The notes: generated by a model from the sequence alone, not told the origin. Shown: positions 21,990 to 34,190, numbered from the stretch's first letter. The stretch is DNA of 64,000 nucleotides from Rattus norvegicus (GCF_036323735.1 NC_086037.1:61480002-61544001); one strand, 5' to 3'. Numbers and translations are program-made.

Positions 21990-23609
21990 AAGCTCCTGCA
22001 TCAGACTAGATGTTGGGATAAAGAGGTGAGACAAACCCAGAGATATAAGGCTGAAGCTTAACTCTAGACATCATGTCTTCTGACTGACATACATGCCAAT
22101 CTTAATCCTTAAAGGCTGAGAAAGTGACTTTGAACACTTTGTAGAGATGGACCTCATGCTAAGTCACATAGCCCTAAATGCAAGTTCCCATTTCAAGGGT
22201 GGGTAAGGAGAATCAGCTGGTGGTGGCTGGAGTACCACTGGCCAAAAGACATTATAACTTGATTTTTAAGACCTAAGTCTATTTCTGAGATTTTTGCACC
22301 ATCGAAACAGCCCTGGACATACTCTATCACTTACTGTTCCCGCTCTGTAGCTACAATACCTTCATCCAGCTACATTCCACTCTAGTATAGCTTGACACAC
22401 ACTTCCTCATAGAAACACCAAGGACACATGGCGATGTTGAAGATGGAACAAAAACTGACTCCAGATTGTCTACACAGCAAGACTCTTAATGTAAACTTTG
22501 CTAACATCTCTCAGAGAGCACGGACTTTAGCTACCCTGGGGTCCCCAACAGGGTCAGGAGCAGGAAATGTCACTTGTTGAGAACAAATGATGATTTAGCA
22601 GCCCTCCCTGTCACCATCCCTCAACCATACTACTAGAATGAAAGTGGCTTAGAAAACCTACCCTTGGTCCACTCTTATGGCCAAAGACATTCGCCGAGGA
22701 TGCCACCTGGTCCCTGGCGCCATCAGCTCCTTCCACTACTCCCTTCAGATTAGCCATGAATGACTTACAGACTGCACTGAGCCCACCAACATGGCTTACA
22801 TGGAGGAAACAACCCGTATTACCCTTTTAATTAATTTATTATTATTATTATTATTTTGCAACAAGCTTAAGGCTCTTTTCTGAACTCCATCAACTGCCAC
22901 ACAGTGAGAATTTATGGGGGGGGGGAAGGGGAGATCTTGAGCTACACGTGTAGTTTTGAAAGGTCAGAAGGATTATTGAACCTAATGGTAAGGCTTATTC
23001 GCAGATTCAATACATTTTCAAATTAGATTTCAAACGCAATGACTTCTAGAGGAAAAGAAAGTTGACTTGATTTCTTAAAAATGTAAGACTACCCGATTTT
23101 AAATAAAAGAAAATTAAGAACCAAAAAAACAAAACATTGGCACCAAACCAATATGAGATATATATTTTCCCCCAGAAGGAAGAAGTGATATTAATGGAAA
23201 AGATTGCCTAAAACGCATGTCCTAATTTACCACAGAAATATAAAAGTTTATATTCTGAAAATATATTTACTGTATTAAAGTCTATTAAGCATTTCAACCA
23301 AAGCCTGCAGAAAGGACAATGTAACACTTAGCTACAACAAAAAACACACATGCAAGACAACCTCCCTCCCCAAAGATATATATCTACAAAACCAAAGTGT
23401 AAATTTCCAAGATTCTACAAAACCATGTACAGAGAATAAAATAAAATACTTAAGAAATCTCATTTGGAGTCTTAAATACTGTGTATATTAGTGAGGGCAT
23501 CTTGACTCATATATACAACAGATCTAAGTATCTTAATACAGAAACACAGGAGAGAAGCAAGCCTTCCTTCAAAATATCCCCATAGGAAGATTTGTGGATG
23601 TCTCTATTT

Positions 23610-23615
23610 TTTATT
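23610..23615 (-). terminator. Possible proximal poly(A) signal AATAAA
   Basis: A minus-strand AATAAA hexamer inside the predicted Cdyl2 3' UTR, in an A/T-rich context. It could produce a 3.5-kb UTR isoform. A further AATAAA lies at 22835-22840 beside a (TTA)n tract. Neither has as clear a GU-rich downstream element as the distal site. Confidence 0.25.
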
Positions 23616-26600
23616 TTTATAAAAAACAAAACAAAAACCTTCTACAGAAACTAGGTTTTAAAAGTGTGTGGATAGGACTAAATTCCAAATTAAAAAAAAA
23701 CCAACTTTTTTTAACAAACCATTTAAGAGGCTCTTGAAACCAGCAGTTGGTAATGAGGGAGACAATTCAGCGTTCAGTAAAGGCTGTTTGTAAAAGAGGG
23801 ATTCGGAGATATAATTGTGTTGTCCAAAGTCTCCTGTCATTATTTTCCTATCCCCAGGTTGAACTTCACACAGAGAAGTCGTCTTTTCCCGCTTCTCAGA
23901 GGACAGTTCCCAGTTTGGTCTACGCCACAGAACAAGATTTTTCTGTCAGTTCCCTATTTCCTACAAGTAGTCCCTGCCTTCTCAGCATACGAGTTTCCTT
24001 CAGATTTTGCCTCTATGCAGTAAAGGGTCACCTGAAAAGAACACCACAGTAGGGGGTGGCTTCCCAGTGCTGAGGGGGTCTGGCCATCTTAACCATAACG
24101 CTTCAAAAGTCGCCTGGGATTGGAGCAGTTAACCTCAGCAGTGTCCTATGAGATTGCTGGGAGTTGCCACCACCAAGGTTTTGGTAAACAGAGGAGAGTT
24201 CCAATTGGCTTGCTAAAGGAAACCTTGACTCAGAAGAGGAAGTCTCCACCTCTTGCCTATAGCTGTCTCTCCAAAGACCATCTACAATTCCGCAAAGACT
24301 TACTCCGAGTCTAGGAAAGGGGTATGCGGAAAGGAACAGAGAGTAATGGGACAAGCAGAAGGGCCTCATGGGAGGAGAGGGGACACTGGGGTACAAAGTA
24401 AAAGATGGGAGCCAGCACCCTACCTCAATAAAGCTTTTAGGATAACCTGGACACAACCACTCAATGGGTATTTTCCATCCCAGCTCAATATACTGTTATG
24501 TAGGTCATCTGGATTTCAACCCGACGCTATCCCAACAGCCAGCCTGAAAATACCAACTCTCATGATTCAGCCGGCCCAGTAGGTTGACTAAAAAGACTTG
24601 TGCCCATGGGACAGAGCTACCCCCTTCAAACAGATAAAACACAGTCTTTAAAAAAACAAGCAGTGTGAATTCTACCTTAGAAATAGTCCGTGTCTATCTA
24701 CCCAAGTCATCACGGGTTCTCTGCACGTTCGCAAGTTTGGCGCTCGTCCAACACCTAAAGAGAAAGCATCTCTGGTTGTGTCAATGGGAGTCAAAGATGC
24801 ATCCTGTAATGTTTCTAGAAAGAATCCTGACAACTTGCTTCCCCGTGGACAAAACTGGCTCGATCAGAAGCTAATCAGAAAGCATGGGGTTGGGGGAGGG
24901 GGCTCCTACAGAAGCAGCAGTCAGTTAAGAGTTTCTCAGACACCTAAAGAACAAAAGCTGTTATAAGGGTTTGCAGGAAGTGTACATCCAATGGAGAAGG
25001 GACAACAGCAGACCCAGGCGTTCTCCTGCGTTAATTCTCTATACCCTAGTCCACAGTTCCTACAGTATTATAGGGACTCCAGGGAGCTACGAGCTTCCAT
25101 TCCATTTTCCTGTGACCAAACACAACCAAGGTGACTATATTCTCAGGCCCCTCATGGCCAAGGCGGGACAGGCTGGTGGTGAATAGAGAAGTAAAAGTCT
25201 TCTCTTCTCAAACCCTTCTGAGCTCTAAAGCATTTCTACAGAGCCAAGCAAGGTCATTCAAGGCCAAGTGCATGTGGGAGCCACTATTTAGAGGGTCACT
25301 TCACTAATCATCATGCAAGCATCCAGCCACCTGGGTCATTCAAAGCTTAGGGCCAGGCATCCCTTCTACTTGTGACTGGGGGGCAGCTATTCCCACTCAA
25401 GGGCAGGCAAACAACCATCTCTACTTTTTCAGCCTACCTTCCCCACCCCCTCCACAAACTGGGCCGACTCTGTGCTGTACCCCATTGTCCCTAAGGAAGG
25501 GTTAAGAAAGGCTGGAAACTCAGAGGGAATTGAAGAAAAAGAACAACAGTCAAGGTTGTAACCCATCTAGAGCTAGCCTGGCCCCTCCAGCCTCCGTCAT
25601 GGTCTAATTTTTCTCTGAGCAAATAGGTTTAAGGCCCCAATCACAAGGAGTCCCTTCCATTTCCTGTCTCTTCACCAACTCAAACTGAAACTCTCCCTCA
25701 GTGCAGAATCAGGGACTTTGATTGGGTGACATAAAGACAGCTATTGGAGGCCTCCAGTAGGCTAGGGCCAGTGAGGCAAGGAGACCGCCCTGCTAGTTAG
25801 AGCCATCCTTGTTTTTGTTTTCTCCCAGCTTAAAAAAAAAATTAAAGATTTAGTGTTCAGGTTTGGACCGTGAAGAAACTCTTGAGACTGAGTTCTCTTC
25901 CTCAACACCCCCAGAAGGCCAACCAAGACATTAACGTCCATATGGAAGGAAAGGTCTTGGAAATCCAAGTTCACTTATTTATCCCAGAGCAAAAAAATGT
26001 CTCACCCTAGGCAATGTATTATCCTAAAGATAAGCTGCTCCCATCCCTTCTGAACATCACACACTTAGGGATGGGTCTAACAAGAGTCCTCCATTTCTCC
26101 TGAATGATAGCGACTGAAAGAAAAAAATGCCACCATGACTTGTCCTCAAAGATTAGAGAACTGGCATTCTGCCCTAAGGGCAGCACGCAGAGAGTCTGAA
26201 ACAGGCTTTAATCCGTTCTTATCTCCTTTTCTTTCCACGTGGCTCATCGTGAGAACGCACCAAACGGCGTGCACCTCGGATAGTATTTGGTCCAGGGTGG
26301 TATGAAAATAAGATCTGTGTGAACAATAGACTCCATAATATATAAACAACAAAAATAAATAAATAAAATAAACCCGAATAAAGAAAAAAATTTCCTAGTA
26401 AGTCATGTTTCTTTTTTCTTTTTTGCAAAACTAGCTTTACATATAATACACATAAATTATCAGAATTTCCACTTACGTTGTTTTAAAAATATATATTTAA
26501 CAAAACATTTCTAAAATGTACAATTATCTGGGTTTGTAAATCACTCAGTTGGGTTTTAAGACCAAGCCCTAAGAGTCACGCCGAGTTGCATTGGAGAGAA

Positions 26601-27119
26601 GATTGAAGCCAGGCCTATGTAGTCGAGTGCTTGCCACACGCTTGTTGGTCTGTGAATTCCCTAAGATATTGTCCCCTGGTCCCAGATCACATAACCAGAG
26701 AACTGTGATGGCCTCATCTCCTCCAGGTTGGAGGCACTGTGTAGACACAGCCTGAGTTGGGAGGATGAGGGAGGTTGGTCTTCCTCTTCTGGACCATGGT
26801 AGGAGCCTTTTGGCTAGTGCAGGGAAAGGTCAACAGACAGTGCCTGGCGGAGCACTGGGAAGATGGATCCCTGGAAGGTTCTATGGCTGGCTGGGACAGG
26901 GACATGGGGAGGCCAAGGGTGCTACGTTTCCCACCTTTACACAAAATCAAACCAATGAGGAACAACCGAAGGGCACGAGGAATGGATACAACCGTAGGTG
27001 TAAAGACACACCGTGACAAACTCTTGGCTAGGGTGGACCCTGGGCTCCGATGGTAGAAACACAGGGCCCGGCTGGAAGTCAGAGACCCTTTAGCAATGGG
27101 GCAGGTGAGCTGGGGCCCT

Positions 27120-27278
27120 TCAAACTTCATATATTTTGTCCTGTAGGTAGCTGAACAGGGAGTCCAGGCCTTTGGAAGAACTCCAGAGCTGCTTCAGCAT
27201 GAGACACTCCTTCTCGTTCACGTCTTCCAGTACTGACTTCAGGAAGCTTCGGACCAGGCATTTGGAGTCCTCTAAAAC
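27120..27278 (-). CDS. Cdyl2: Cdyl2 terminal coding exon with stop codon
   Basis: The coding part of the last exon: 52 residues and TGA at 27120-27122 (minus strand). It begins VLEDSKCLVRSFLKSVLEDV after the acceptor GTGTTTCCTTCCAG and ends SLFSYLQDKIYEV. The final residues identify CDYL2 within the family. The acidic/hydrophobic helix with KECLMLKQLWSSSKG is the C-terminal helical segment of the crotonase fold, which in the family contributes to trimerisation. The stop is followed by a long region interpreted as 3' UTR. Confidence 0.96.
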   Translation of the reverse strand, partial: VLEDSKCLVRSFLKSVLEDVNEKECLMLKQLWSSSKGLDSLFSYLQDKIYEV

Positions 27279-27487
27279 CTGGAAGGAAACACACAATGGT
27301 TTAGACAGCCTGGGGCTGAGCTCCACTTCTGTGGCCCTGCAGTGCCCACAGCCAGGGAGGGGCTTAATCTTGAGCCTGGGTCTTTAGGGTCTTAGCAGCC
27401 GTTTCAGGTGGTCCTGTAACCATGAGAAGGCTAGGGGAGAGAAGCATGGTACTCAGGACCCTTGCCTGTGGTGACATGTAATCAGTA

Positions 27488-27536
<49 letters not shown>

Positions 27537-28146
27537 TGTGTGTGTGTGTGCGCGTACGCGCACACGCACATGCACACGTGACTCAACTGCTCTTCATAGA
27601 TTTTATGAGACAGGGTCTCTCACTGAATCTAGTGCTTACAGACGGGGTAGACTGGCTACCTGGTGAGTTCATGGGTCCATCTGCCTCTGTCTTCACAGCA
27701 CAGGCTCACCTATTATACATACACACATACACATACATATATCCTATACATATAGTTTCTGGAATACCAATCGCAGGTCCCCATTGTTGGTATTCTGTCT
27801 AAGCTCCACCCCCACAGTTACCTGGCAACAGCCAGGTATGCCTGACTATAAAGGAGGCTGCTTGCACCCTCCTCACTCTTTTTGCTCCTCCTCTCTTCTC
27901 TTCTCTGCTCTCTTCCCTTCTTCCCCTTTGTCCCTTCTGCCCCATTCCCCTCTCCGCACTTCCCTCCACATGCTCATGGCCAGCCTCTATTCCTCTCCTC
28001 TTCCACTCTTCTTCTCTCATTAAACCTTTCCACACGGAAAGATGCTGGCTTGGTGTGGTCTGTCCAGATGTGAGCTGAGAGTTAAACCCCAACACCCATG
28101 CTTACATAGCAAGCACTTTACCCACGGAGCTGAGTCCACAGCCCCT
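27488..28146 (-). mobile_element. Antisense B4-type SINE with (TG)n tail, split by the solo LTR
   Basis: The left part (27488-27779) has a (TG)n tail (27490-27550), then a GAGACAGGGTCTCTCACTG-type antisense B1 portion. The right part (28095-28146) is the antisense tRNA-derived end, reading TAGCAAGCACTTTACCC and ending AGCCCC. The two halves are continuous once the 310-bp LTR is removed. Confidence 0.6.
27785..28094 (+). mobile_element. Solo ERV LTR (310 bp) inserted in a SINE
   Basis: The segment begins TGTTGG and ends CCCCAACA, the inverted TG...CA termini of an LTR, and is bracketed by a 5-bp direct repeat CCCAT (27780-27784 and 28095-28099). A TATA-like CTATAAAG (about 27845) and a pyrimidine-rich R/U5-like stretch with ATTAAA before the 3' end fit an LTR in plus orientation. 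No internal retroviral sequence is attached. It splits an antisense B4-type SINE and lies in the last Cdyl2 intron, antisense to the gene. The 5-bp duplication does not settle the ERV class. Confidence 0.8.
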
Positions 28147-28329
28147 TGGTGCTATTTGCCTATGGGTTTCATGACCAAATTTGCAGATTATTCGTTTGAC
28201 CTGGCCCCACGGATGAATAGGGCCATCTGTATGACCAGTCACGTAACACCAGGGTCCCCCATGAACAGAGAATGAGGGGACAAGCTGATCTAAAAATGGT
28301 TGTCAGAGTATCCACAGGACGCTACCTAC

Positions 28330-28700
28330 AGCCATGCCTCTCTTAGACTGGGCGGTAACAGTGTTGATTGTTGTAGTCCTGGGTAACAAGAACCGTTAGC
28401 AGTCGCCACCGAGAATGGTTGCAACCTGCAAGTATCATGGCGGTGAATAGTAACTACATACGTTGTGGGGATGAGCAACATTGCACCGCAGGAACCATTC
28501 GCAAGCGCCGTAACAGCTGTGGTTATGAGCGATAATAAACTTATGAATCAACATTAATATCTACAGTACCAGCGAGCAGTGATACAGTAAGAGGGCAGTG
28601 AGTAACCACACTAATACTAGAGTAACGAGTGCTACTAATTGGAGTACCAAACAGTAGTAACTGTAGTATTAAAACCAAACCATGATGAACCATGATGAAC
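28330..28700. repeat. Decayed trinucleotide-like tract
   Basis: The sequence is unusually rich in GTA, AGT, AAC and CAG triplets (for example AGTAACTGTAGTATT) without an exact period. It looks like an old, heavily mutated triplet microsatellite. No coding or mobile-element similarity was recognised. Confidence 0.3.
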
Positions 28701-30340
28701 AGGTCCCACGGATGTATTTTTTTTTCTGGTCTCTTTCTTTTGCTTCTCCAGTTCACACCTTAACCGCCACCACCAACCCCGCCGGCACCCCCCCCATTGT
28801 AAGAGAAAGACCTTAAGAAAGTAACATGGGCCCCGTGATCATTCAACAGTGGCACAACAAGGAACTTGAACCTGGCTGATCCTCAGACCATGACAATAAC
28901 TCCCCAGGGGTCAAGACTCAGATTCTCATTGTTCTAAGCACTTTGAAAGAGTCAAACACAAGGGCCAGACTGCTGGGTGGTAGGAGGCCCTATATACCTC
29001 TCATCCTGGAATCTTTCTATCCTAGGGGCACCGACCTCCAAAGGCTGAGGGCTTCACTCTGAGGAAGAGTCCTCTCTCAGGAAGTCACCTCTAGTTCCTG
29101 GGTCCATAGCTCTGGTGGAGAGCTTTCTCCTGAGTTGGCCACTCCTACAAACTGGTCCCGTGGGTTGTCCAGCTGCCTCACCTAGGTGTTTCCCTTTCAC
29201 AGAGTGCAGACTACACTCCTCACAGCAGCTCAGGCCTGGCCTGACATCCCTTGTGCAAACTGGCCACAGCCACTGCTTAGATGCCTATGGACGCCTAGAC
29301 TTCCTGACTCCTGTCTCCCATATCCTCTGTTTGAGCTCTCCTCTCCCCCTGCCTCTCTGTGAAGCTGACCTTCAGGAGGTTCAGCATGCCTGTTTACTTA
29401 GGAACATAAGGTCTCCTGGCAAGATTTTCAGACCTGAAACACAATGAATCCCAGGGAAAGAGAGTGAGTACCCAACCCAGCCGTGAGTTAGAAGAGAATT
29501 ACATAAAATCGGTAAGTTACAGAGGTCTGTATCAAATGCTCGAGTGTCTACCAATATGGAGAGTATCATGACTATCATGGACAGCATTCCTGTTGGGGTG
29601 CACACACACTGCAGGCGTACAATAATTGTGCGCGCACACAGTAGGTATACAATAAATGCGCGCACACAGTAGGTGTACTGAGAAGAGGCTGCTGAGAAGA
29701 GACTGAGCAAAGGCCCCCATCACCAGAATCTGGGTATCAAGGTGGGAAGTTTGTGGAGGGAGAAGGCATGTGATGTCACAGGTACGGCCCACAGACCAGA
29801 TCAGTACCCCGCTTCTTAAGGACAAGAGTGCAGGACCTTCTCCTCCAGTGTCTGAGTCCCACTGGAGCTGGCCCTGAGGCTCCATGTTTTAGCCTTTCTT
29901 CCCTCTCCCCTCTTATGCTCACTCTAGTCTCTGTCAAAACAAAAAAATCAATTTAATTTTAATTAATCCCTGGCACCTCAGTGGAGGCATGACTCATCTC
30001 TCCTTTCCTGAACCTTCAGAGTCCAACGGGGATATTTAGATGTGTCAAGTTGGACAGAAGAAATCAAACACGGTGGGTGGCAGCATCCTCCAGTCTCTCG
30101 TCTCGGGCTGGTCCCATGCCTTGACCTGTGGCTTTGGTGATGCTGTGGGTGTTCTGGGCTTTCTCTTAACACCATACTTGCTGCTCCGGATTAGAAGCCT
30201 TTCCCGTGAGCCCCTTCTAACTGGGCGCATGGATGAGACAACGCAATACCCTGGGCCTCTAACTTAGACTTTCTATACCAAGAAGCAGGTAAGTCCCACG
30301 CTGCAGAGAACCACTCACTGGCTCTGCAGGTCCTTGGGGA
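28701..30340. other. Cdyl2 last intron, no recognised gene or mobile element
   Basis: Apparently unique intronic sequence. The one structured item is a short tandem at about 29605-29680, in which CACACAGTAGGTATACAATAA-like text recurs about every 29 bases. Reading frames here show no family similarity and no splice-bounded exon. Confidence 0.5.
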
Positions 30341-30344
30341 CGCT

Positions 30345-30712
30345 GCAGGGATGGCTCAGTGGCCGCACAAGCATGGGGACCTGAGTCTGATCCTCCAGAA
30401 CTCATGTAAAATGATGAGTATAGCAGTGGACATTCACAATCCTAGCCCTGGGAAGGTGGAGACAGGAGGATTCCCTCAAGGCTCACTGGCCCACCAGTCA
30501 AGCCAAAATTGGCAAGCTGCAGGTTTTGTGAGAAGTCTCATCTTAAGAGAAAAGCTAGAGGTGACTTAGAAAGTCCTGGCTAGCCTCAGGACTCCACCTG
30601 TGCACACTCGCACATGCACACATGCGTGTACACACACACACACACACACACACATACACACACACAGAGACACACCCGACACAGACACACACACACACAC
30701 ACACACACAAAG
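30345..30712 (+). mobile_element. B4/RSINE-type SINE with (CA)n tail
   Basis: It begins with the tRNA-like GCAGGGATGGCTCAGTGG, continues through CCTGAGTCTGATCC (B-box-like) and a B1-like monomer segment, and ends in a (CA)n tract at about 30630-30710. The tail stops 21 bases short of the Cdyl2 exon at 30733, in the intron, so it lies just past the donor side. Confidence 0.65.
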
Positions 30713-30732
30713 TCAACAATACAGGGACTCAC

Positions 30733-30876
30733 CACAGCACTGCAAGACGCCATCTCCTTCACCCGCAGCATGACCTCTTGGCTGAAAGTCGTGGGCCAGA
30801 AGACCTGCGACACAAGGCCCCGGCTACATGCCTCTTGGGCAGTGAGTTTCCGCCCACAGAACAGCATTTCATTGGC
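30733..30876 (-). CDS. Cdyl2: Cdyl2 coding exon: crotonase-like domain, C-terminal helices
   Basis: A 144-bp, phase 0-0 exon encoding exactly 48 residues, from ANEMLFCGRKLTAQEACSRG to EMASCSAV. The motif LTAQEACSRGLVSQVF matches the crotonase signature in which a residue pair ahead of the helix is followed by A-x-x-x-G-L-V. The acceptor is TTTGCTCTTCCAG and the donor is GCTGTG|GTGAGT. A (CA)n tract lies immediately downstream in the intron, at 30630-30710. The exon has an intact frame and no substitutions that look damaging. Confidence 0.95.
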
Positions 30877-33314
30877 CTGGAAGAGCAAAGGCAGGAGTGA
30901 GCTGAGGGCACAGAGCTCGGCTGATGTACTCTAGGGAGTCCTGGACCAGCTGGGCACGAGTGCCTCTGCTCTCTGTGGCACGATTCACAATCCAGGGTCA
31001 GACACCCTGTATGAACCGCATACAAACATCTGTCCCGGCTTTTATTACATTGCCAAAAGAAACCAACGGGCTTGCTGAAGTTCTGTGGATCCGACAGTAC
31101 CCGCCGCCAGCTGCTGAACCTTGGGTGGGTATGCATTGCCTTGGGCGTTCCTTTTAGTGGGGACAGCCTGGCCCTGCAAAGGCTGGTCCACGAAGGAGGG
31201 GATTAGTGCTTTCCAACTGAAATGTGAGACGAGTTCTTCCTCTCAGAAGACAAGAAATTTGTGAGGGAAGAAGGAAGGTATGGAGACGGAGCGAGAGGGG
31301 GGGAGAGATGGAAAGATAGAAGAGTAAAAACTTATTAGAAGAATTGTTAAGTTTTTTTTTTTAAAAAATAAGCCAATCAAAAATATCTTCAGTCTTAGGA
31401 ACCCAAAGATCATCTCACCAAGACAGAGAAACGTCATCCAGTGGTCTGGGGAACGGGCACTAGGCAGTTACGGTGGATGGAGCACACCTTCCTTGGCTGG
31501 GCTGCCTCTGCACCCAGCTCTTCAAAGGAGGTCCCTTTGCTTCGAAACAGACGGCTGTCATATGAAGTGACATGTTCCATGTTCCCCTTACATGTTCCCC
31601 GAAGCTCACTGCTCACGGACTGGTCTCTGGCTTGATTCTTTGGGGGAAGTGGTGAAGCTTTAAGAAACGGGGCCCTTGATGGAACAGTTTAGATTACTGA
31701 AGTCGAGGTGTGCATTTGAAGGAGACCATGGGACCCCGGTGTGTCTTCCTCTCCCTCTCCCACACCGGGACAGAACTCCGCCGAGAACACGAGTCCCTCA
31801 ACACCGTTTTAGAATCACAGACTGCAGGTGGGAAGGCAGAGATGATGCCAGACAGTTTGAACACTTTCATGGCCATAAAAATGGGGAACAGCTGACGTGG
31901 GTGGGGGCACGGGGCTTGTGTCAAGAGTAAAATGTCACCTCCCAGCTCTGTGCCACAACCAGGGAGACCTAAGAGCCATCCTACGGGGCTGGAGTCCAAA
32001 TGGCTTCTAAATCCCACCTGCTGATCTGCTCCGTAGAAGATGTGGTGTCTAAATGAGGACAGGATTAGAGATCGGAACTCACTGGGAACAGAAGGCTCAT
32101 CTTCCGTGTCCCCAAAGGAAGCTGGGGAAAGTGGCGTCTGGCTGGGATAATGCTACACACCAGCCTGCACAACATGAACCTGTACGATACTATACCATGG
32201 TGGATCTGAGGCACGTGGGCCCAATGGTGTTCTTCCAGTGCACTCTTTGAAGAGAAACATGGGTCCTATCTAGAAGCCCAAGGAAGGGACTTCTCAGGGA
32301 GCTGGTTAGGCCAGTGAGCCACCAACAAAGACTGCTAAGAACAAACAACCCAGGCCAGAGTTAGGGACATATCAGCATAAAGTGTGGTCCTGATTCAGGC
32401 TCTGGGCAAGTCATTTAAACCTCACAGGCATCTCCACCATCCCAGAGGCACTTGACATCCATGGCTATGGGCTCTCAGCTGAGGCTGGCTCATTGGAGAT
32501 GGTCCCGGAACAACACCTGACGTGTGGCTCAGAGGTCAAGATGGAGGGACCCTGTTTTCATTACTGCTGGTGGGATGGCTTTTGAAAGGAACAAGGAAGG
32601 ACACTAATGAAGCACAAGGGATACGGCTACTCAACCTCTCACAGTGATGGCCAAGGCAGGCTAGGACACCTCACCCCAGCCCCACCCTGCCATTATGGAA
32701 ATGGCGGGAGATGAGACACAAGAAGAGAGAAATGGAGCAAATGGAGAGCTCTCTGTGCAACCCTCTGCCCAGAGTCCCAGAGCAGATGGATGGACGTCAT
32801 CGGAGTTCACCTAGTGTGCAGGCTGCCTTGGGATAACCTGGGCTTGCTTAAAGGCAGATTATGTAATAAGTATCCTCCTGGAGCCTGTTCCAAAACTGAA
32901 ATGGTCAGCGAGAGACCCATGCGATGGGCAGGAGAGCACTGGACGGTGTACTCTAGGCTCTAGAGCTGTGGGGTTGTCTCTTTTACTCGGGTTATGCAGC
33001 CCTAGTAGATTATAGGTGTCCCCATAATCTGCAGCACCTGCTTGTAGGGTGCCTCCTGCAGTCACTAAGCAAGCCTCCTTGAAGCCTGCACTACGCCAAC
33101 ATCCCAGCAGCCTCCCCAATGGTTCTGGGTTAACCTGGCCGCCTATGCCCCCTTCTTCCCAACACCTTGCCTTCGAACGCCACCTCTAACACTGCCTGGT
33201 CCAGCTGTACTGTCTGAAGCCCCAGCCTCAACTGTGCTTCTCCGAGACTCACTCCTCATTTGCTCTTCTGCTTTATGAGAGCACAGACTGTGTGGCGAAT
33301 CACAGAGGTGCAAA
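30877..33314. other. Cdyl2 intron, no recognised gene
   Basis: No interspersed repeat was recognised with confidence. ORFs on both strands are short, overlap each other and lack splice or family support. Confidence 0.45.
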
Positions 33315-33322
33315 CCCTAGGA

Positions 33323-33532
33323 CAATGGTTCTCAGCCTGCGGGTCGTGACTCCTTCAGGGGTATTGAGCCCCTCTCGTAGAGGCTGCGTATATCAGATAT
33401 TCACATTATGATTCGTAACAGTAGTAAAATTATGAAGCACCAACAAAGACAATCGTATGGTCGAGGGTCACCACAACATGAGGAACCACTGAATTAAAGG
33501 GTCGCAGCATGAAATAAGGTTGAGAACCACTG
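33323..33532. mobile_element. URR1-type hAT transposon with perfect 8-bp TSD
   Basis: A 210-bp non-autonomous element. It starts CAATGGTTCTCAGCCTG and ends GAGAACCACTG, giving imperfect inverted termini, and carries internal GGGTCACCACAACATGAGG text of the rodent URR1 family. The 8-bp direct repeats CCCTAGGA at 33315-33322 and 33533-33540 are identical, the hallmark of hAT insertion. It lies in a Cdyl2 intron. Confidence 0.92.
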
Positions 33533-33574
33533 CCCTAGGACAACCGCTGTACCACATGGCTTTACTGATTCTAT

Positions 33575-33895
33575 CTTATGTAGGTGCACGTATAGGCACG
33601 TATGTCTAGAGGTCAGAGGTTAATCTCGGGTGTCATTCCTTAGGTGACATCACCTTCTTTTTTGAGACGGGAGTCTCACACTGGCTTAGAAATCCCCAGG
33701 TAGTCTAAGCTAGCTTGACCAGCAAACCCCAGGTACCTACTTGTCTACCTCCTCTGTCCTGAGATTACAAGCATCTGCAACCACACTAAGATTTTTTTTT
33801 TTTAATGTGGGTTCTGGGGATTGAACTCAGGTCCTCATGCTTATGAGGCAAGCCCTTGAGATCAACTGAGCAAATCCCTCAGCCCGTTGGAAAGC
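33575..33895 (-). mobile_element. Antisense B4-type SINE
   Basis: It reads TTGAGACGGGAGTCTCACACTGG and then GGGTTCTGGGGATTGAACTCAGG and ends with antisense tRNA-derived text (GAGCAAATCCCTCAGCCC). This is the reverse complement of the composite ID/B1 (B4) layout, with an A-rich linker reading as T on the plus strand. Confidence 0.7.
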
Positions 33896-34139
33896 TCCAG
33901 ATAGCTTCCTTACCCATCGGAGCCTTGGTCTGCCATGCATGTTCCCTGGTAACAACCACCATCCTTGTTGGGCCGCATGTGGCCCCAACGTATAGTGAAT
34001 GCACTCTATGTCCTGTGGTCACTCTGTGACTAGACTTGTCCTTCCACCACCCTGTTGGACTCTGACAACTGTGGTGGTTGGTGCCAGCACTCAGCTCTCC
34101 CAAAGACACAGCTTTACCAGAGTGTAATAAGGAATAAAG

Positions 34140-34190
34140 GGGACAGTGTGCGCACGGCGCCTGGCACACAGTAGGTAAATAATAAGTAGG
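34140..34190 (+). mobile_element. Possible MIR 3' fragment
   Basis: The stretch CGCCTGGCACACAGTAGG followed by an AATAA run matches the well-known terminal part of mammalian MIR elements. Only the end is clear; the core region was not resolved. Confidence 0.4.

Larger units (their letters stand above)
20700..27119 (-). other. Cdyl2: Predicted Cdyl2 3' UTR (about 6.4 kb)
   Basis: The sequence continues from the Cdyl2 stop codon for 6.4 kb with no recognisable SINE, LINE or LTR copy, whereas insertions occur every 1-2 kb on both sides. It includes AT-rich unique blocks (22800-23660 and 26340-26530) typical of long vertebrate 3' UTRs, one short minisatellite (21842-21989) and at least three minus-strand AATAAA hexamers (near 23610, 22835 and 20722). 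The distal one has the best downstream context. Extent is inferred; a shorter UTR using an internal signal is possible. Plus-strand ORFs here look like chance frames. Confidence 0.6.

Noticed and set aside
26714..27130. A 138-codon minus-strand ORF just past the Cdyl2 stop
   Set aside because: In the predicted 3' UTR, different frame from the gene and without recognised domains.
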